NCBI RefSeq assembly: GCF_018860825.1
Contig: NZ_JAHKPZ010000004.1
Location: 372,001 to 436,000 of the forward strand
Source: Lacinutrix sp. C3R15
GTDB lineage: Bacteria; Bacteroidota; Bacteroidia; Flavobacteriales; Flavobacteriaceae
Direction: 5' to 3'
DNA: 64,000 bases
Below the pieces are notes generated by a model. That model did not search any database. It had not been told where the DNA came from and was given only the letters and a program-made list of their open reading frames with translations. Shown here piece after piece: positions 7,403-16,201 of this stretch. The stretch's first letter is position 1; every line of letters begins with the position of its first letter. The translations under genes were made by a program, and so were the position numbers.

Positions 7403-10400
7403 TTAAAAATTAATATTTAAACCTAAAGTAAAACTTCTAACAACAGGGCTTACACCAAATTGAGATCCATACGTTGTAGGTCCTAAATAATCACTACCAG
7501 ATGTGGTTACACCTTCAGGGTTGTATGAAGTATAGTCATCTGCCCATACGTATAATAGGTTAGTTGCAGCAACATATGCTCTAACAGAACTTAATCCTAC
7601 TTTATTAATTAAATCCTCATTAAGAGTATAACCAATAGTTATGTTTTTTAAAGCGATAAAAGAAGCGTCTTGTATCATTGCGTCTGTTTGATTTCTGTTA
7701 TCTGTATAATGTTGTCCATTATGGTCAGCAATACCATCGTCATCTGTATCAAAACTACTAGTTAATCTTCCTCCCCATTGCGAACCATAGTAAAGCGGGT
7801 CTATATTATAAACTTCTGCACCATGAGATCCTTGAAATTGTAAAGACATATCTAAAGATTTATAGCTAAAGTTATGCGACATTCCCCAATAAAAATCTGG
7901 TGTGTTTTGTCCTATTTTCACTAAATCTCCACCATCTTCAACGGTTCTTGTATTATCAATTACACCGTATCCTTCTTCACCAGGAGATTGTTGATCTACA
8001 ACATAACTTGCTCCAGATTGGTTGTTAACATATTGTGAAGCGTCTGCTAGATATTCCATTTCTACTTCACCAGTAGTTTCTAATCCCCACATTTCACCAA
8101 TACCACCACCAACATAATTTCTAAATACTGGTCCTCTACCACTTGTTCCGTAGATTGCTTGTGGTAATTCACTTAAACCACCTAAGTCTGTAATTTCTGT
8201 ATTTACTGTAGATAAGTTAGCTCCAAAACTCCAAGAGAAATTATCAGTATTCAGAACTCTTGCGTTTAATTCAAATTCCCAACCAGAACTTCTTACATCT
8301 CCAGAGTTTAAAACTATAGATGGCGTACCTAATACTTCAGATACACTTTGGTTAATTAAGATATCTTCAATATCAGAAGTGTAGTAATCTACACCTAAGG
8401 TAAATCTGTTATTTAATACACCGAAATCTATACCATAGTTAGTTTCTGTGTTTGTTTGCCATGTTAAGTCTGGATTTGCTATGTTTTCAGGAATTAAGTA
8501 TCCAGTACCATAGTAAGTTGCTTGAGGCTCTAAAAGACTTAAAGCATCATATGAATCTAAAAAAGAAGCAGTACCTAATGAACCGTAGCTAAATCTTAAT
8601 TTTAATTTGCTAAGTATATCGCTATCTTCAAGGAAAGATTCGTTATTCACATTCCATCCTAAAGAAAATGCTGGGAAAGTTGCATATTTTTTATTTGCAC
8701 CAAAACGAGAATCACCATCTCTTCTTACAGATACAGATACTAAAAAACGGTCGTCATATGCGTAGTTAACTCTACCAAAAACACTCTGTCTTACTCTAGT
8801 TTCATCTCTTTCTGTAACAGTAATGTCAGCAGGATCAAATAAACCGTAATTAAGTATAGGCTCATCTGGTACATTTACACCATCTAAAGCAACACCTACT
8901 AACTTGGTGTTTTGAAATTCCATACCTGCAACTGCAGATATATCGTGCTTACCAATTTCTTTTGCAAAATTTAAAGTAGTTTCACTTAATACAGAAGATA
9001 CTTTTAAATCTGTTTGATCCATATAGGTTTGTGAAGTTCTTGCTCTAGAATCAAAACCTATTAATCTATGCTCGTAAAAACGTGTGTCTTTAAGATCTCC
9101 ACCTAAAACAGTTTTTACATTTAAACCGTCTAAAATTTCATATTGTAAATAAGAACTTACATTACCAAAATAGGTTTTTTCCCAACGGTCTGTATTGTCA
9201 AGTTTAGCTGCAGGACCAGCATCACCAGATCCTCCAATACCATTATTACTTCTACCATAATGCCAGTCTTGTGCTGCCATACCTGGTTCTAAATCATAAA
9301 TGCTACTTGCTTCATAACCTGAACCTCTATAACCATTATCAAAAGGGTCTAATCCTAAAGATTGTGCTTGTGCATCTAATTGTTGTACAAAAGCAATAGA
9401 TTCTGCAGTATGGTAAATAGGGCTAATTGGATATGCTCTTAAAAGATCTCGCATATCATGTCCTAAAATATCTCTGTCAGATGTAAAACCGTTAAAACTT
9501 ATTCCTGTTTTGAACTTTTCTCCTAGTTTAGCATCAACATTTAAACGAGCGTTTAATCTTTCAAAACCTTCTGTAATGATAACACCTTTAGAGTTTTGAT
9601 AACCAATAGAAGCAAAGTAATTAACATCGTCAGTTCCTCCGCTCATACTAAAGTCATGACTTGTAGTGTTTCCGTTACGAAATAACCATTCTTCTGGGCT
9701 AATAGCACCAGGAGAGTTTTCATAAGCACTTAATCTATACTCTAAAAAATCTGGATCCACATTGTCTACTGTACCTTGCCAGTTACCTGCAGCAATTTCA
9801 GATCTTGCTTCAGAAGCAAATTCAGAAGCATTTTTTATAATGTTTTTACGATATTTACTAGAAAAGCTAGTGTAGGTATTGTAGCTAAATCTAGCTTTAC
9901 CCGTTTTCCCTTTTTTAGTAGTAACTAAAATAACACCATTAGCACCTCTAGAACCATAAATAGCTGCAGAAGCAGCATCTTTTAAAATTTCTAAACTTTC
10001 AATATCATTTGGGTTAACCGTTTCTAAACCTCCAGAAATAGGAAATCCATCCACAACAATTAATGGACTAGACTCACCAGATATGGAAGAAGCTGCTCTA
10101 ATTTGAATTTTTGGAGCTGCACCAGGAGAACCATCTTGATTTTGAATTAATACACCAGGTAATTTACCTGCTAAAGCTTCGTCTACACGTGTTGCTTGTA
10201 CTGCAGCAACGTCTTCACCACCAACACTAGATACAGATCCTGTAAGGTGTGATTTTTTACGAGTACCATAACCAACAACAACAACCTCATCTAGGTTATT
10301 AGCATCTTCTGCTAATGATATATCAATTGTACTCTGGTTGTCAATAACCACTGTTTGCGCAAGGTAACCTATATAAGAAAATTGAATAACATCTCCTTTG

Positions 10401-10600
10401 TTTACTTCTATTTGATAGTTACCATCAAAATCTGTACTTGTACCTGTACTAGTACCAACAATAATTACGTTAACACTTGGCAACGGCATGTTGTCATTAG
10501 CGTCTACTACTAGCCCTTTAATTATTAATTTGTCTTGGGCAAAGGCAGAAAAGCACAGAAAGAGAACTGCAAATAATGCCAATTTAGATTTTAAATTCAT
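7403..10600 (-). CDS. SusC/RagA-like TonB-dependent transporter (alginate oligosaccharides)
   Basis: 1065 residues. Signal peptide 1-21 (cut after AFA), a carboxypeptidase-regulatory-like domain at about 26-110, then the TonB-dependent plug (VVVGYGTRKKSHLTGS, GSRGANGVILVTTKKGKTGK) and a 22-strand barrel ending in FTLGLNINF with the C-terminal Phe. It imports alginate oligosaccharides into the periplasm using TonB energy, paired with the SusD lipoprotein. First gene of unit A; it has a ~205-base leader carrying a terminator-like hairpin, downstream of a promoter overlapped by tandem GntR-type dyads. Confidence 0.95.
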   Translation of the reverse strand: MNLKSKLALFAVLFLCFSAFAQDKLIIKGLVVDANDNMPLPSVNVIIVGTSTGTSTDFDGNYQIEVNKGDVIQFSYIGYLAQTVVIDNQSTIDISLAEDANNLDEVVVVGYGTRKKSHLTGSVSSVGGEDVAAVQATRVDEALAGKLPGVLIQNQDGSPGAAPKIQIRAASSISGESSPLIVVDGFPISGGLETVNPNDIESLEILKDAASAAIYGSRGANGVILVTTKKGKTGKARFSYNTYTSFSSKYRKNIIKNASEFASEARSEIAAGNWQGTVDNVDPDFLEYRLSAYENSPGAISPEEWLFRNGNTTSHDFSMSGGTDDVNYFASIGYQNSKGVIITEGFERLNARLNVDAKLGEKFKTGISFNGFTSDRDILGHDMRDLLRAYPISPIYHTAESIAFVQQLDAQAQSLGLDPFDNGYRGSGYEASSIYDLEPGMAAQDWHYGRSNNGIGGSGDAGPAAKLDNTDRWEKTYFGNVSSYLQYEILDGLNVKTVLGGDLKDTRFYEHRLIGFDSRARTSQTYMDQTDLKVSSVLSETTLNFAKEIGKHDISAVAGMEFQNTKLVGVALDGVNVPDEPILNYGLFDPADITVTERDETRVRQSVFGRVNYAYDDRFLVSVSVRRDGDSRFGANKKYATFPAFSLGWNVNNESFLEDSDILSKLKLRFSYGSLGTASFLDSYDALSLLEPQATYYGTGYLIPENIANPDLTWQTNTETNYGIDFGVLNNRFTLGVDYYTSDIEDILINQSVSEVLGTPSIVLNSGDVRSSGWEFELNARVLNTDNFSWSFGANLSTVNTEITDLGGLSELPQAIYGTSGRGPVFRNYVGGGIGEMWGLETTGEVEMEYLADASQYVNNQSGASYVVDQQSPGEEGYGVIDNTRTVEDGGDLVKIGQNTPDFYWGMSHNFSYKSLDMSLQFQGSHGAEVYNIDPLYYGSQWGGRLTSSFDTDDDGIADHNGQHYTDNRNQTDAMIQDASFIALKNITIGYTLNEDLINKVGLSSVRAYVAATNLLYVWADDYTSYNPEGVTTSGSDYLGPTTYGSQFGVSPVVRSFTLGLNINF

Positions 10601-10732
10601 AATTGTTTTTTGTTTAGTTAATTAATTTGTTTTACTAAAAACATAAACATTAGCCAAGTATCAATATCTTTTATACTTTTGTAATATTATGTTTAATTAC
10701 ATGATTACTTCCCGTCGAAGAAGTATTTTTCC

Positions 10733-10765
10733 AAAAAAAGGATAGTGTTTACCTATCCTTTTTTT
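10733..10765 (-). terminator. Intrinsic terminator-like hairpin in the susC leader (possible attenuator)
   Basis: A 13-bp stem (seven A-U plus GGATAG/CTATCC), loop of 7 bases (10746-10752), followed in minus-strand RNA by seven U. It lies about 40-70 bases downstream of the predicted susC transcription start and 133 bases before the start codon. It could end read-through from unit B, or act as an attenuator of unit A. The A- and T-tracts make it symmetrical, but no plus-strand gene needs it. Confidence 0.75.
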
Positions 10766-10789
10766 TATTGGTTATAATTATAAAAATAA

Positions 10790-10842
10790 TTGGTTAACCA
10801 GATTGGTTTACCAAATATATATAAAATTTTGTTAAATACAAC
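10790..10842 (-). promoter_or_regulatory. susC promoter with tandem GntR/FCD-type operators (unit A)
   Basis: Two 12-bp dyads, TTGGTTAACCAG (10790-10801) and TTGGTTTACCAA (10803-10814), are 13 bp apart. The right dyad overlaps a minus-strand -7 element TATATTTG (10819-10812), with GTTG (10842-10839) as -33 and a 19-bp spacer: a full match to the Bacteroidota consensus. Binding would cover the -7 and start point, so repression is expected. The same 25 bp recur at 23039-23063. Confidence 0.8.
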
Positions 10843-10959
10843 GTTTTCGTAAAATTATATATGTTAATTTCTCTAATTGGTAAAAAAAAGCACTATTAAT
10901 TACGATTTTATACCATGTATTAGACTAAAGAAAGCTATTTGTGTACTTTCTTAAATAGA

Positions 10960-11000
10960 AGTAGCTCTATTTCATACGGGAGGTATGCTATAGAGCTACT
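10960..11000 (-). terminator. Strong 41-base hairpin after kdgF (end of unit B)
   Basis: Outer stem AGTAGCTCTAT/ATAGAGCTACT (11 bp; 10960-10970 with 10990-11000), a 2x2 internal loop, inner stem CATAC/GTATG and a GGGAG loop. It sits 54 bases after the kdgF stop. No long U tract follows, so it may be a 3'-end stabilising or processing structure rather than a textbook terminator. Confidence 0.6.
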
Positions 11001-11054
11001 GGTTAAAAACATTTAAGTTGTTTTTGTTTTGGTATTACTTAGTACGTATTTTGT

Positions 11055-11429
11055 TTATTCTTTATCTCCAAAATAAGATACACCATCACCACTTAAAAAG
11101 TCTTCTCTTACAGGACTAAATGTATCAATTAGTTCTCCTTCTTCTAGACAAACTGCACTATGTAGTAGGTTAGGCTCAATATATACACCGTCTCCTGCTT
11201 CTACAATATGTTTTTCTCCATCAATTTCAAATTCAAATTTACCAGAAACACAATAAGTGGCTTGTGTATGAAAATGTTGGTGTGGCGCACCTAATGCTCC
11301 TTTGTTAAATTTTACTCTTACCATCATGATTTGGTTATCATAACCTAAGAACTTTCTAGATACTCCACCGCCAAGTTCTTCCCATTCCATGTCTTTTGTA
11401 ACAATGTACTTTTCGCTAAATCTTTTCAT
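11055..11429 (-). CDS. kdgF: KdgF-like cupin (unsaturated uronate to DEH conversion)
   Basis: 124-residue single-domain cupin. Candidate metal ligands are His50, His52, Gln56 in HQHFHTQ and His90 in LLHSAV. KdgF proteins catalyse linearisation of 4,5-unsaturated uronate monomers from alginate or pectin into the keto form (DEH), a step that otherwise happens slowly on its own. It lies 18 bases after the PL17 exolyase gene, whose product releases exactly that monomer. No signal peptide is visible, so it should act in the cytoplasm (or where a monomer carrier delivers substrate). Confidence 0.88.
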   Translation of the reverse strand: MKRFSEKYIVTKDMEWEELGGGVSRKFLGYDNQIMMVRVKFNKGALGAPHQHFHTQATYCVSGKFEFEIDGEKHIVEAGDGVYIEPNLLHSAVCLEEGELIDTFSPVREDFLSGDGVSYFGDKE

Positions 11430-11447
11430 AATTTTAATCGTTTTTAT

Positions 11448-13736
11448 TTATTTGAAATAATAAGAACCTGACCACTCATAATTCTTATCGTTAATTTTTA
11501 ATGTATGTTTTGCTTCTTTTGATGCGTTATTGTTTGCTAATATAAATACTTTAGAAACACCAGATTTTAATTGTAATTCTAAGGCTGTATATTTTACGTT
11601 GTCTATTAAGACTTTTATAGATTTAAAAGAGCTGTATGCGTTGTTTGCTTTTTCGGATATTGGATTGTAATTACCATGAGGTTCTATAATAGAAGCAAAC
11701 ACCGTTGCTTTTGTATTTTTCTTTCTTAGTATTATTGAAGGATCTCTTCTTAGGTTAAATTCTGGGTCGTTGGCTCCAATTCTTGCTAAAATAATAGCAT
11801 CCTCATTAGAAGTTGCACTTGTAAGACTGTAAAATTTTCTGTTGTTTAACCAGGTAAATTGAATATTATCTGCTTTTGCTTTACTTTCGGTTTCTTTCCA
11901 TAAGTGCTGATATCCGTTTTTTGTACCTAAAGGTGTTAGGCTTTTAGTGGCTTCTGTTTTAAAGCTTGTTGCTATTATTTGACCAAAATAATAATATGGT
12001 AAATCGTATTGGTTTGCCTTTTCTGCAGTTACTTTAAAAATGTCAATTACAAAAGGTTTGTCATGTGCTGCATCTTTAACTAGAAGCATGGTTCTATGAA
12101 AATTAGTGCCAGGATATGCATTTGTTTCTTTTGCACTCATGATTTGCACTTCGGGGTTTGAAGCATCAAATAGATATTTTTCAGAATGATTGTTACTTCC
12201 TATTTCAAAATCATTATTAAAATGAGAGGTTTCATTTTGTGTTATGGTATTGTGTGCAATGGTTTGTTTTGCAAACGTTTTGTTTTCTTTTAAATAACCA
12301 CCTCCATTTTTTTGCTCGACATTTACAAATCTTGATAGACCGTAATCTTGTAGCACTTCTTCGCCGTTTTCATATAGTGAAAATGACAATTTATCATAAT
12401 GACCATGACTTAAACCTTGTCCTGTATATTTCATTACTAAGGCCGTAGTGTTAGCATCATTGTTATACCTTAAAATACCAACGGCTCCTTCATCTCCCTT
12501 AGCTCCATCAGAAAGTTCCATAGATTTTTTTAAGAATGGTTTTTCCTTTTTGTCGCGTAAACCAATAGCAACTTCAAGCCCTGAAGCGTCTAGTTGTACT
12601 TGGTTTTGTGCTTTTGCCACAGATAGTAATTCTGATTTTTTGTCTCCATAGTAATATGCAATGTCTACAACAGATACTAATGAGGCAGTGAAGTAAGACA
12701 TTCCTTTTTGCCCATCATTTAAAGGAAAGAATTCACCATCTGCATCTGTTAAATTTAAAAGCGCATCTACAGCTTTTAAAAGTACCGCATCTTTATACTC
12801 AAAAATCTTTAATTCTGGTTTTTTGTTTTGCAGAGCTTCAGCAAAAATCATAAATGGATACATGGCGTAACGTTGGTAATATGGTCCTTCGGTATAAAAA
12901 CCGTCAGGAGAAAAAGGACTATCTAAATTTGCTAAAAATCCAGCTTTACCATCTTTATCATAAATATAACCACCATCGTTATCTAAAGCGTCTGTATCTA
13001 TATCTACATTTTTAAGTCCGTATAATGCACGGTTTACTAATTCTTCATCCTCCATAACTAAACCAATCATACCAACAGAAACATTTCCCCAAGTACTATG
13101 GTTATGAATACGGTTGAAATATTTAGGTGTTTCTATAGATAAGAAATCTGCATATGGTTTAAATAAATTTTTATTTAAATAGTCACTTTGTTCTTTTGGT
13201 AGCCAATTGTAAATACAATCATACGCCTGACTTGTGTAGGTTAACCAATTAGAGTCGTTAAGACATTGCCAGAAAAATTTACCTCTAGCGTAAGAGCGTT
13301 CTTGCGGATGACGACCTAAAGTAGGGTACATTTTAGCATATTCTAACAGCATGTCTCTTACATAAATTGCGTATTTTTCATCTCCTAAAAGTTGAAATAA
13401 TACACCTGCTTTTTGCATGTTTTTATAGTTAGCGGTATGTTGTGAGTGCGTGTAACCACCAGCCATATCTTTAGGTATTGGCACATCTATACCTGCTTTA
13501 ATGGCAAGGTCTACTTCTTTTTGTGTAGCTGCTAGAGTTGCATCAAAAACGGGAATGTTTCCTAACTGCGATTTTATTTCTGCAACACTTTTTTGCGTTA
13601 AGACTAAATTAGGATGACTTCCTGTTGTATTAGTGTTAGTGGTAGCCACAGGATTGTTTTCTTTTTTGCAAGATACAATGGTAAGTACAATTGCTACTAT
13701 AGCTAATTTTAATATATTGTTATTTATTAGTTTCAT
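11448..13736 (-). CDS. PL17 oligoalginate lyase (exolytic), lipoprotein
   Basis: 762 residues. Lipoprotein signal ending IVSC (Cys23), then an alpha/alpha toroid alginate-lyase domain (about 60-370) and a heparinase II/III-like beta-sheet domain (about 390-740). Active-site features known from PL17 are visible: Asn212-His213 in HNHSTWGN, the tyrosines in GFYTEGPYYQRY (residues 279-290), and GLSHGHYDKLSF in the second domain. The family trims alginate oligosaccharides from the end to unsaturated monouronate. Probably periplasmic, membrane-anchored. The operon places it 6 bases after a PL6 gene and 18 before kdgF. Confidence 0.93.
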   Translation of the reverse strand: MKLINNNILKLAIVAIVLTIVSCKKENNPVATTNTNTTGSHPNLVLTQKSVAEIKSQLGNIPVFDATLAATQKEVDLAIKAGIDVPIPKDMAGGYTHSQHTANYKNMQKAGVLFQLLGDEKYAIYVRDMLLEYAKMYPTLGRHPQERSYARGKFFWQCLNDSNWLTYTSQAYDCIYNWLPKEQSDYLNKNLFKPYADFLSIETPKYFNRIHNHSTWGNVSVGMIGLVMEDEELVNRALYGLKNVDIDTDALDNDGGYIYDKDGKAGFLANLDSPFSPDGFYTEGPYYQRYAMYPFMIFAEALQNKKPELKIFEYKDAVLLKAVDALLNLTDADGEFFPLNDGQKGMSYFTASLVSVVDIAYYYGDKKSELLSVAKAQNQVQLDASGLEVAIGLRDKKEKPFLKKSMELSDGAKGDEGAVGILRYNNDANTTALVMKYTGQGLSHGHYDKLSFSLYENGEEVLQDYGLSRFVNVEQKNGGGYLKENKTFAKQTIAHNTITQNETSHFNNDFEIGSNNHSEKYLFDASNPEVQIMSAKETNAYPGTNFHRTMLLVKDAAHDKPFVIDIFKVTAEKANQYDLPYYYFGQIIATSFKTEATKSLTPLGTKNGYQHLWKETESKAKADNIQFTWLNNRKFYSLTSATSNEDAIILARIGANDPEFNLRRDPSIILRKKNTKATVFASIIEPHGNYNPISEKANNAYSSFKSIKVLIDNVKYTALELQLKSGVSKVFILANNNASKEAKHTLKINDKNYEWSGSYYFK

Positions 13737-13742
13737 AGCTAG

Positions 13743-16085
13743 TTAGTTTTGAGTAACAATTCCTATTTCTTTTTTGTCTGTTCCTTTTTCTTTTAATGCA
13801 GAATCGTTGGTTAATTCAAAAGAACCTTCTTTAAAAGTAGGTTCTATATTAAAAAGGTTTTCAATATTGTATTTTTCATCTCCAGTAACTTCTATTTTTC
13901 CTGATTTGTAATAGTTGTTATTAACTACATTTACAATTGGCTCACCAACTACTAAATGCATTTTTAAGCCATTTGTGTTATTGAAGTTGTTGTTTTGAAT
14001 ATCATTAACCTGCACGCCATATAATGACATTGCAGCTTGGTATTTGTTCTTTTTGCCAAAACCTACATTGTTAAATACGTTGTGGTCTATTTCTAAAAAC
14101 GGACCAAAGGTGCTTTCGTCTTTTCCTCCTCTATATAAACGTAATGCTGCACCTTGTACGTCTGTAACCGTATTGTTTTTCATAATAAAATACTCTACGT
14201 TGTATGCGCCAATATCATCGGTTTCTTTGTCTAAGGCTGCAATATGACCAGTAATATTTTTGAATTTAGAATTTTGAATACTTATGGTATCTGCAAAGGT
14301 ACCTTTAGAAACTCTAAGTACATCGAACGAGTGATTTACTACAAAGTCTGTAAACTCACAATGATCTATAAATAGTTTGTAGTTTTCTATCATTGATTTT
14401 TTACTAGTGCTAATCACTGCATTTCCTGCATAATCAGGAGCACTTGCTCCATCAAATTTTATATTATCAAGAGATAAGCTTCCTCCGTTTTGAATTTCTA
14501 AAGCCATCATACGTTCAAACAAAATAATTGGTTTTTCTTTTTTAGAAGCTTTTATGGTTAAAGGATGCGCTATTTTTGCCGCTTTAGTTAATAGGTAGGT
14601 TTCGCCAGAAGTTAGTACTAAAATATCTCCTGGATTTGAATTTTTAGTAGCTTCATATAAAGTATTAATTCCTGGTTTTACAGTTATTGTTTTTCCAGAA
14701 TTTAAAGCAACCATTTTATCTTCTTTAGAGTACCAAGTTGTTCCTGTATTTTCTTTAGTTGCTATTTTAGGACTAATAGTAATCTTGTTTTTTATTTTAT
14801 CTGAAGTAGGTATTAAAAAACCTTGTTTATTTTTTACTAGTGTAATGTCTGCGTTTTCAAAACCTTCTTTAATACTTGTGGTGTTGTTTTGCCCTAGAAT
14901 ATTATCTTTAAACGTAATACCACTAATGTCATCATATATTGTAAATATGTCTTTAGGGTTTTCATTGTAAAAAATGTTTTCTGAAATTTCTGAAGTACTA
15001 GGAGCTTGGCTTCTTTCGGCATCGCTTCCTGCGCATAGTTGAATATGCTCACAATTTACAAATGTATTGTTGTTTAATTTAGAATCTATTACAGGAACAT
15101 ATCTGTTTGGTGGTGAGTTTGGTACACCATTCATCATTACAAATGCACCTCTAAAACGATATCCTGTTAAGCCAATATGGTAGTTATTGATAACGGTTTG
15201 TTTTTCATTAATTATACGAACACCTCCTGTGCTTGGTTTGTTGTTTCCTATAAATACGTTACCATCAACTAATGTTTCGTTTCCGTGACGCATGGTTAGT
15301 GTTCCTGTACACTCAAAAAAGGTGTTGTATTTAAAGGTGTTTTGGCAAGATTTGTTAGAAATAATTTCATGCTCACCATTGGTTCTATCAAAATAATTAG
15401 ACGCTACTAAAGTGTTTGAGTTTTCTAATGCATGATGACTAGTACCTATTCTTAACGTTTCTCCTCCATTGTTTCCAAAGGTAGGACGGGGTCCAAAATA
15501 ATTATGATCGATTTGGTGGTTGTTAGCAACACTTGCTTTGGTGTCTAAACCAACAATCATAGTTACTCCTAAGTTTTTTTTACCTACTATGTGGTTGTGG
15601 TCTATTCGGTTATTTTTACCGTAAATAGTAATCCAATAATCTTGAACGTGACGTTCTGGGTTGTTGTAATTATCAATAACACATTCTGTTAGTCTTGTGT
15701 TATTTGCAATTTCTTTTTTGTTTTTTCGGAAAGAAATAACTGCATTTGTTGGTGTATAACCGTTTTTAAACACAAGCCCTTCAACTATTAAGTGTTCGCC
15801 AGCAAGTTGTAAATTAGATGCACCTTCTAAAGTTACCTTTCCTTTTTCTTGAACAGTAAGTGTAATTGGCTTATCTACTGTACCGTTTCCTTCAAAAACA
15901 AGTTCTGCATCTTTCCATATACCATTAGCCATGGTAATAACGTCACCAGGATTGGCGTTTTTTACAGCCTTATTAAATTCTGTGGTGTTTTTAACTAGTA
16001 AAGTGTTGGTGTTTTTGTCTTTACAAGATAATGTTAAGAGTAAAATTAAGACTGAAACACAAGAGAACTGTAGTTTATTTTTCAT
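13743..16085 (-). CDS. PL6 alginate lyase, two-domain lipoprotein (copy 1)
   Basis: 780 residues, lipidated at Cys21 (LTLSC). Two right-handed beta-helix domains: the N-terminal catalytic PL6 domain (about 28-440) and a second parallel helix (about 465-775) starting NTLYEATKNSNPGD. Catalytic residues by comparison with chondroitinase B and AlyGC: Lys245 (ISNKS) and Arg266 (MRHGN), with Glu238/Glu240 as calcium ligands. The two-domain form is like the guluronate-active AlyGC, but specificity cannot be read from sequence alone. First gene of unit B; the GntR-type operator ends only 8 bases from the start codon. Confidence 0.92.
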   Translation of the reverse strand: MKNKLQFSCVSVLILLLTLSCKDKNTNTLLVKNTTEFNKAVKNANPGDVITMANGIWKDAELVFEGNGTVDKPITLTVQEKGKVTLEGASNLQLAGEHLIVEGLVFKNGYTPTNAVISFRKNKKEIANNTRLTECVIDNYNNPERHVQDYWITIYGKNNRIDHNHIVGKKNLGVTMIVGLDTKASVANNHQIDHNYFGPRPTFGNNGGETLRIGTSHHALENSNTLVASNYFDRTNGEHEIISNKSCQNTFKYNTFFECTGTLTMRHGNETLVDGNVFIGNNKPSTGGVRIINEKQTVINNYHIGLTGYRFRGAFVMMNGVPNSPPNRYVPVIDSKLNNNTFVNCEHIQLCAGSDAERSQAPSTSEISENIFYNENPKDIFTIYDDISGITFKDNILGQNNTTSIKEGFENADITLVKNKQGFLIPTSDKIKNKITISPKIATKENTGTTWYSKEDKMVALNSGKTITVKPGINTLYEATKNSNPGDILVLTSGETYLLTKAAKIAHPLTIKASKKEKPIILFERMMALEIQNGGSLSLDNIKFDGASAPDYAGNAVISTSKKSMIENYKLFIDHCEFTDFVVNHSFDVLRVSKGTFADTISIQNSKFKNITGHIAALDKETDDIGAYNVEYFIMKNNTVTDVQGAALRLYRGGKDESTFGPFLEIDHNVFNNVGFGKKNKYQAAMSLYGVQVNDIQNNNFNNTNGLKMHLVVGEPIVNVVNNNYYKSGKIEVTGDEKYNIENLFNIEPTFKEGSFELTNDSALKEKGTDKKEIGIVTQN

Positions 16086-16092
16086 GAATAAA

Positions 16093-16144
16093 TTGGTTTA
16101 CCAAATTGGTTTACCAATATACATGAATTTTAAAGCTATGCAAA
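16093..16144 (-). promoter_or_regulatory. PL6/PL17/kdgF promoter with tandem GntR/FCD-type operators (unit B)
   Basis: Two perfect copies of TTGGTTTACCAA (16093-16104 and 16106-16117), again 13 bp apart. A minus-strand -33 TTTG (16144-16141) is 19 bp from a -7 variant TATATTG (16121-16115, one base shorter than consensus) that overlaps the outer operator. This implies a short leader of about 20-25 bases, largely covered by the operator. An alternative -7, TAGGTTTG (16173-16166), lacks a -33 partner. Confidence 0.72.
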
Positions 16145-16201
16145 ATAATCTATAGAGATTTAACTCAAACCTATGCTATTTTGATAATCACTTGTATTGT
16201 T

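Noticed and set aside
12262-12275. GCAAACGTTTTG, similar to LacI-type operators
   Set aside because: Imperfect, inside the PL17 coding sequence; no promoter context.
13237-13248. TAGGTTAACCAA, 11 of 12 match to the regulon operator, inside the PL17 gene
   Set aside because: Single copy without a tandem partner, inside a coding region and without a promoter; the match is expected by chance in AT-rich DNA.
16166-16173. TAGGTTTG as the -7 box of unit B
   Set aside because: It fits the consensus but has no -33 partner at the right distance; the box overlapping the operator has one.
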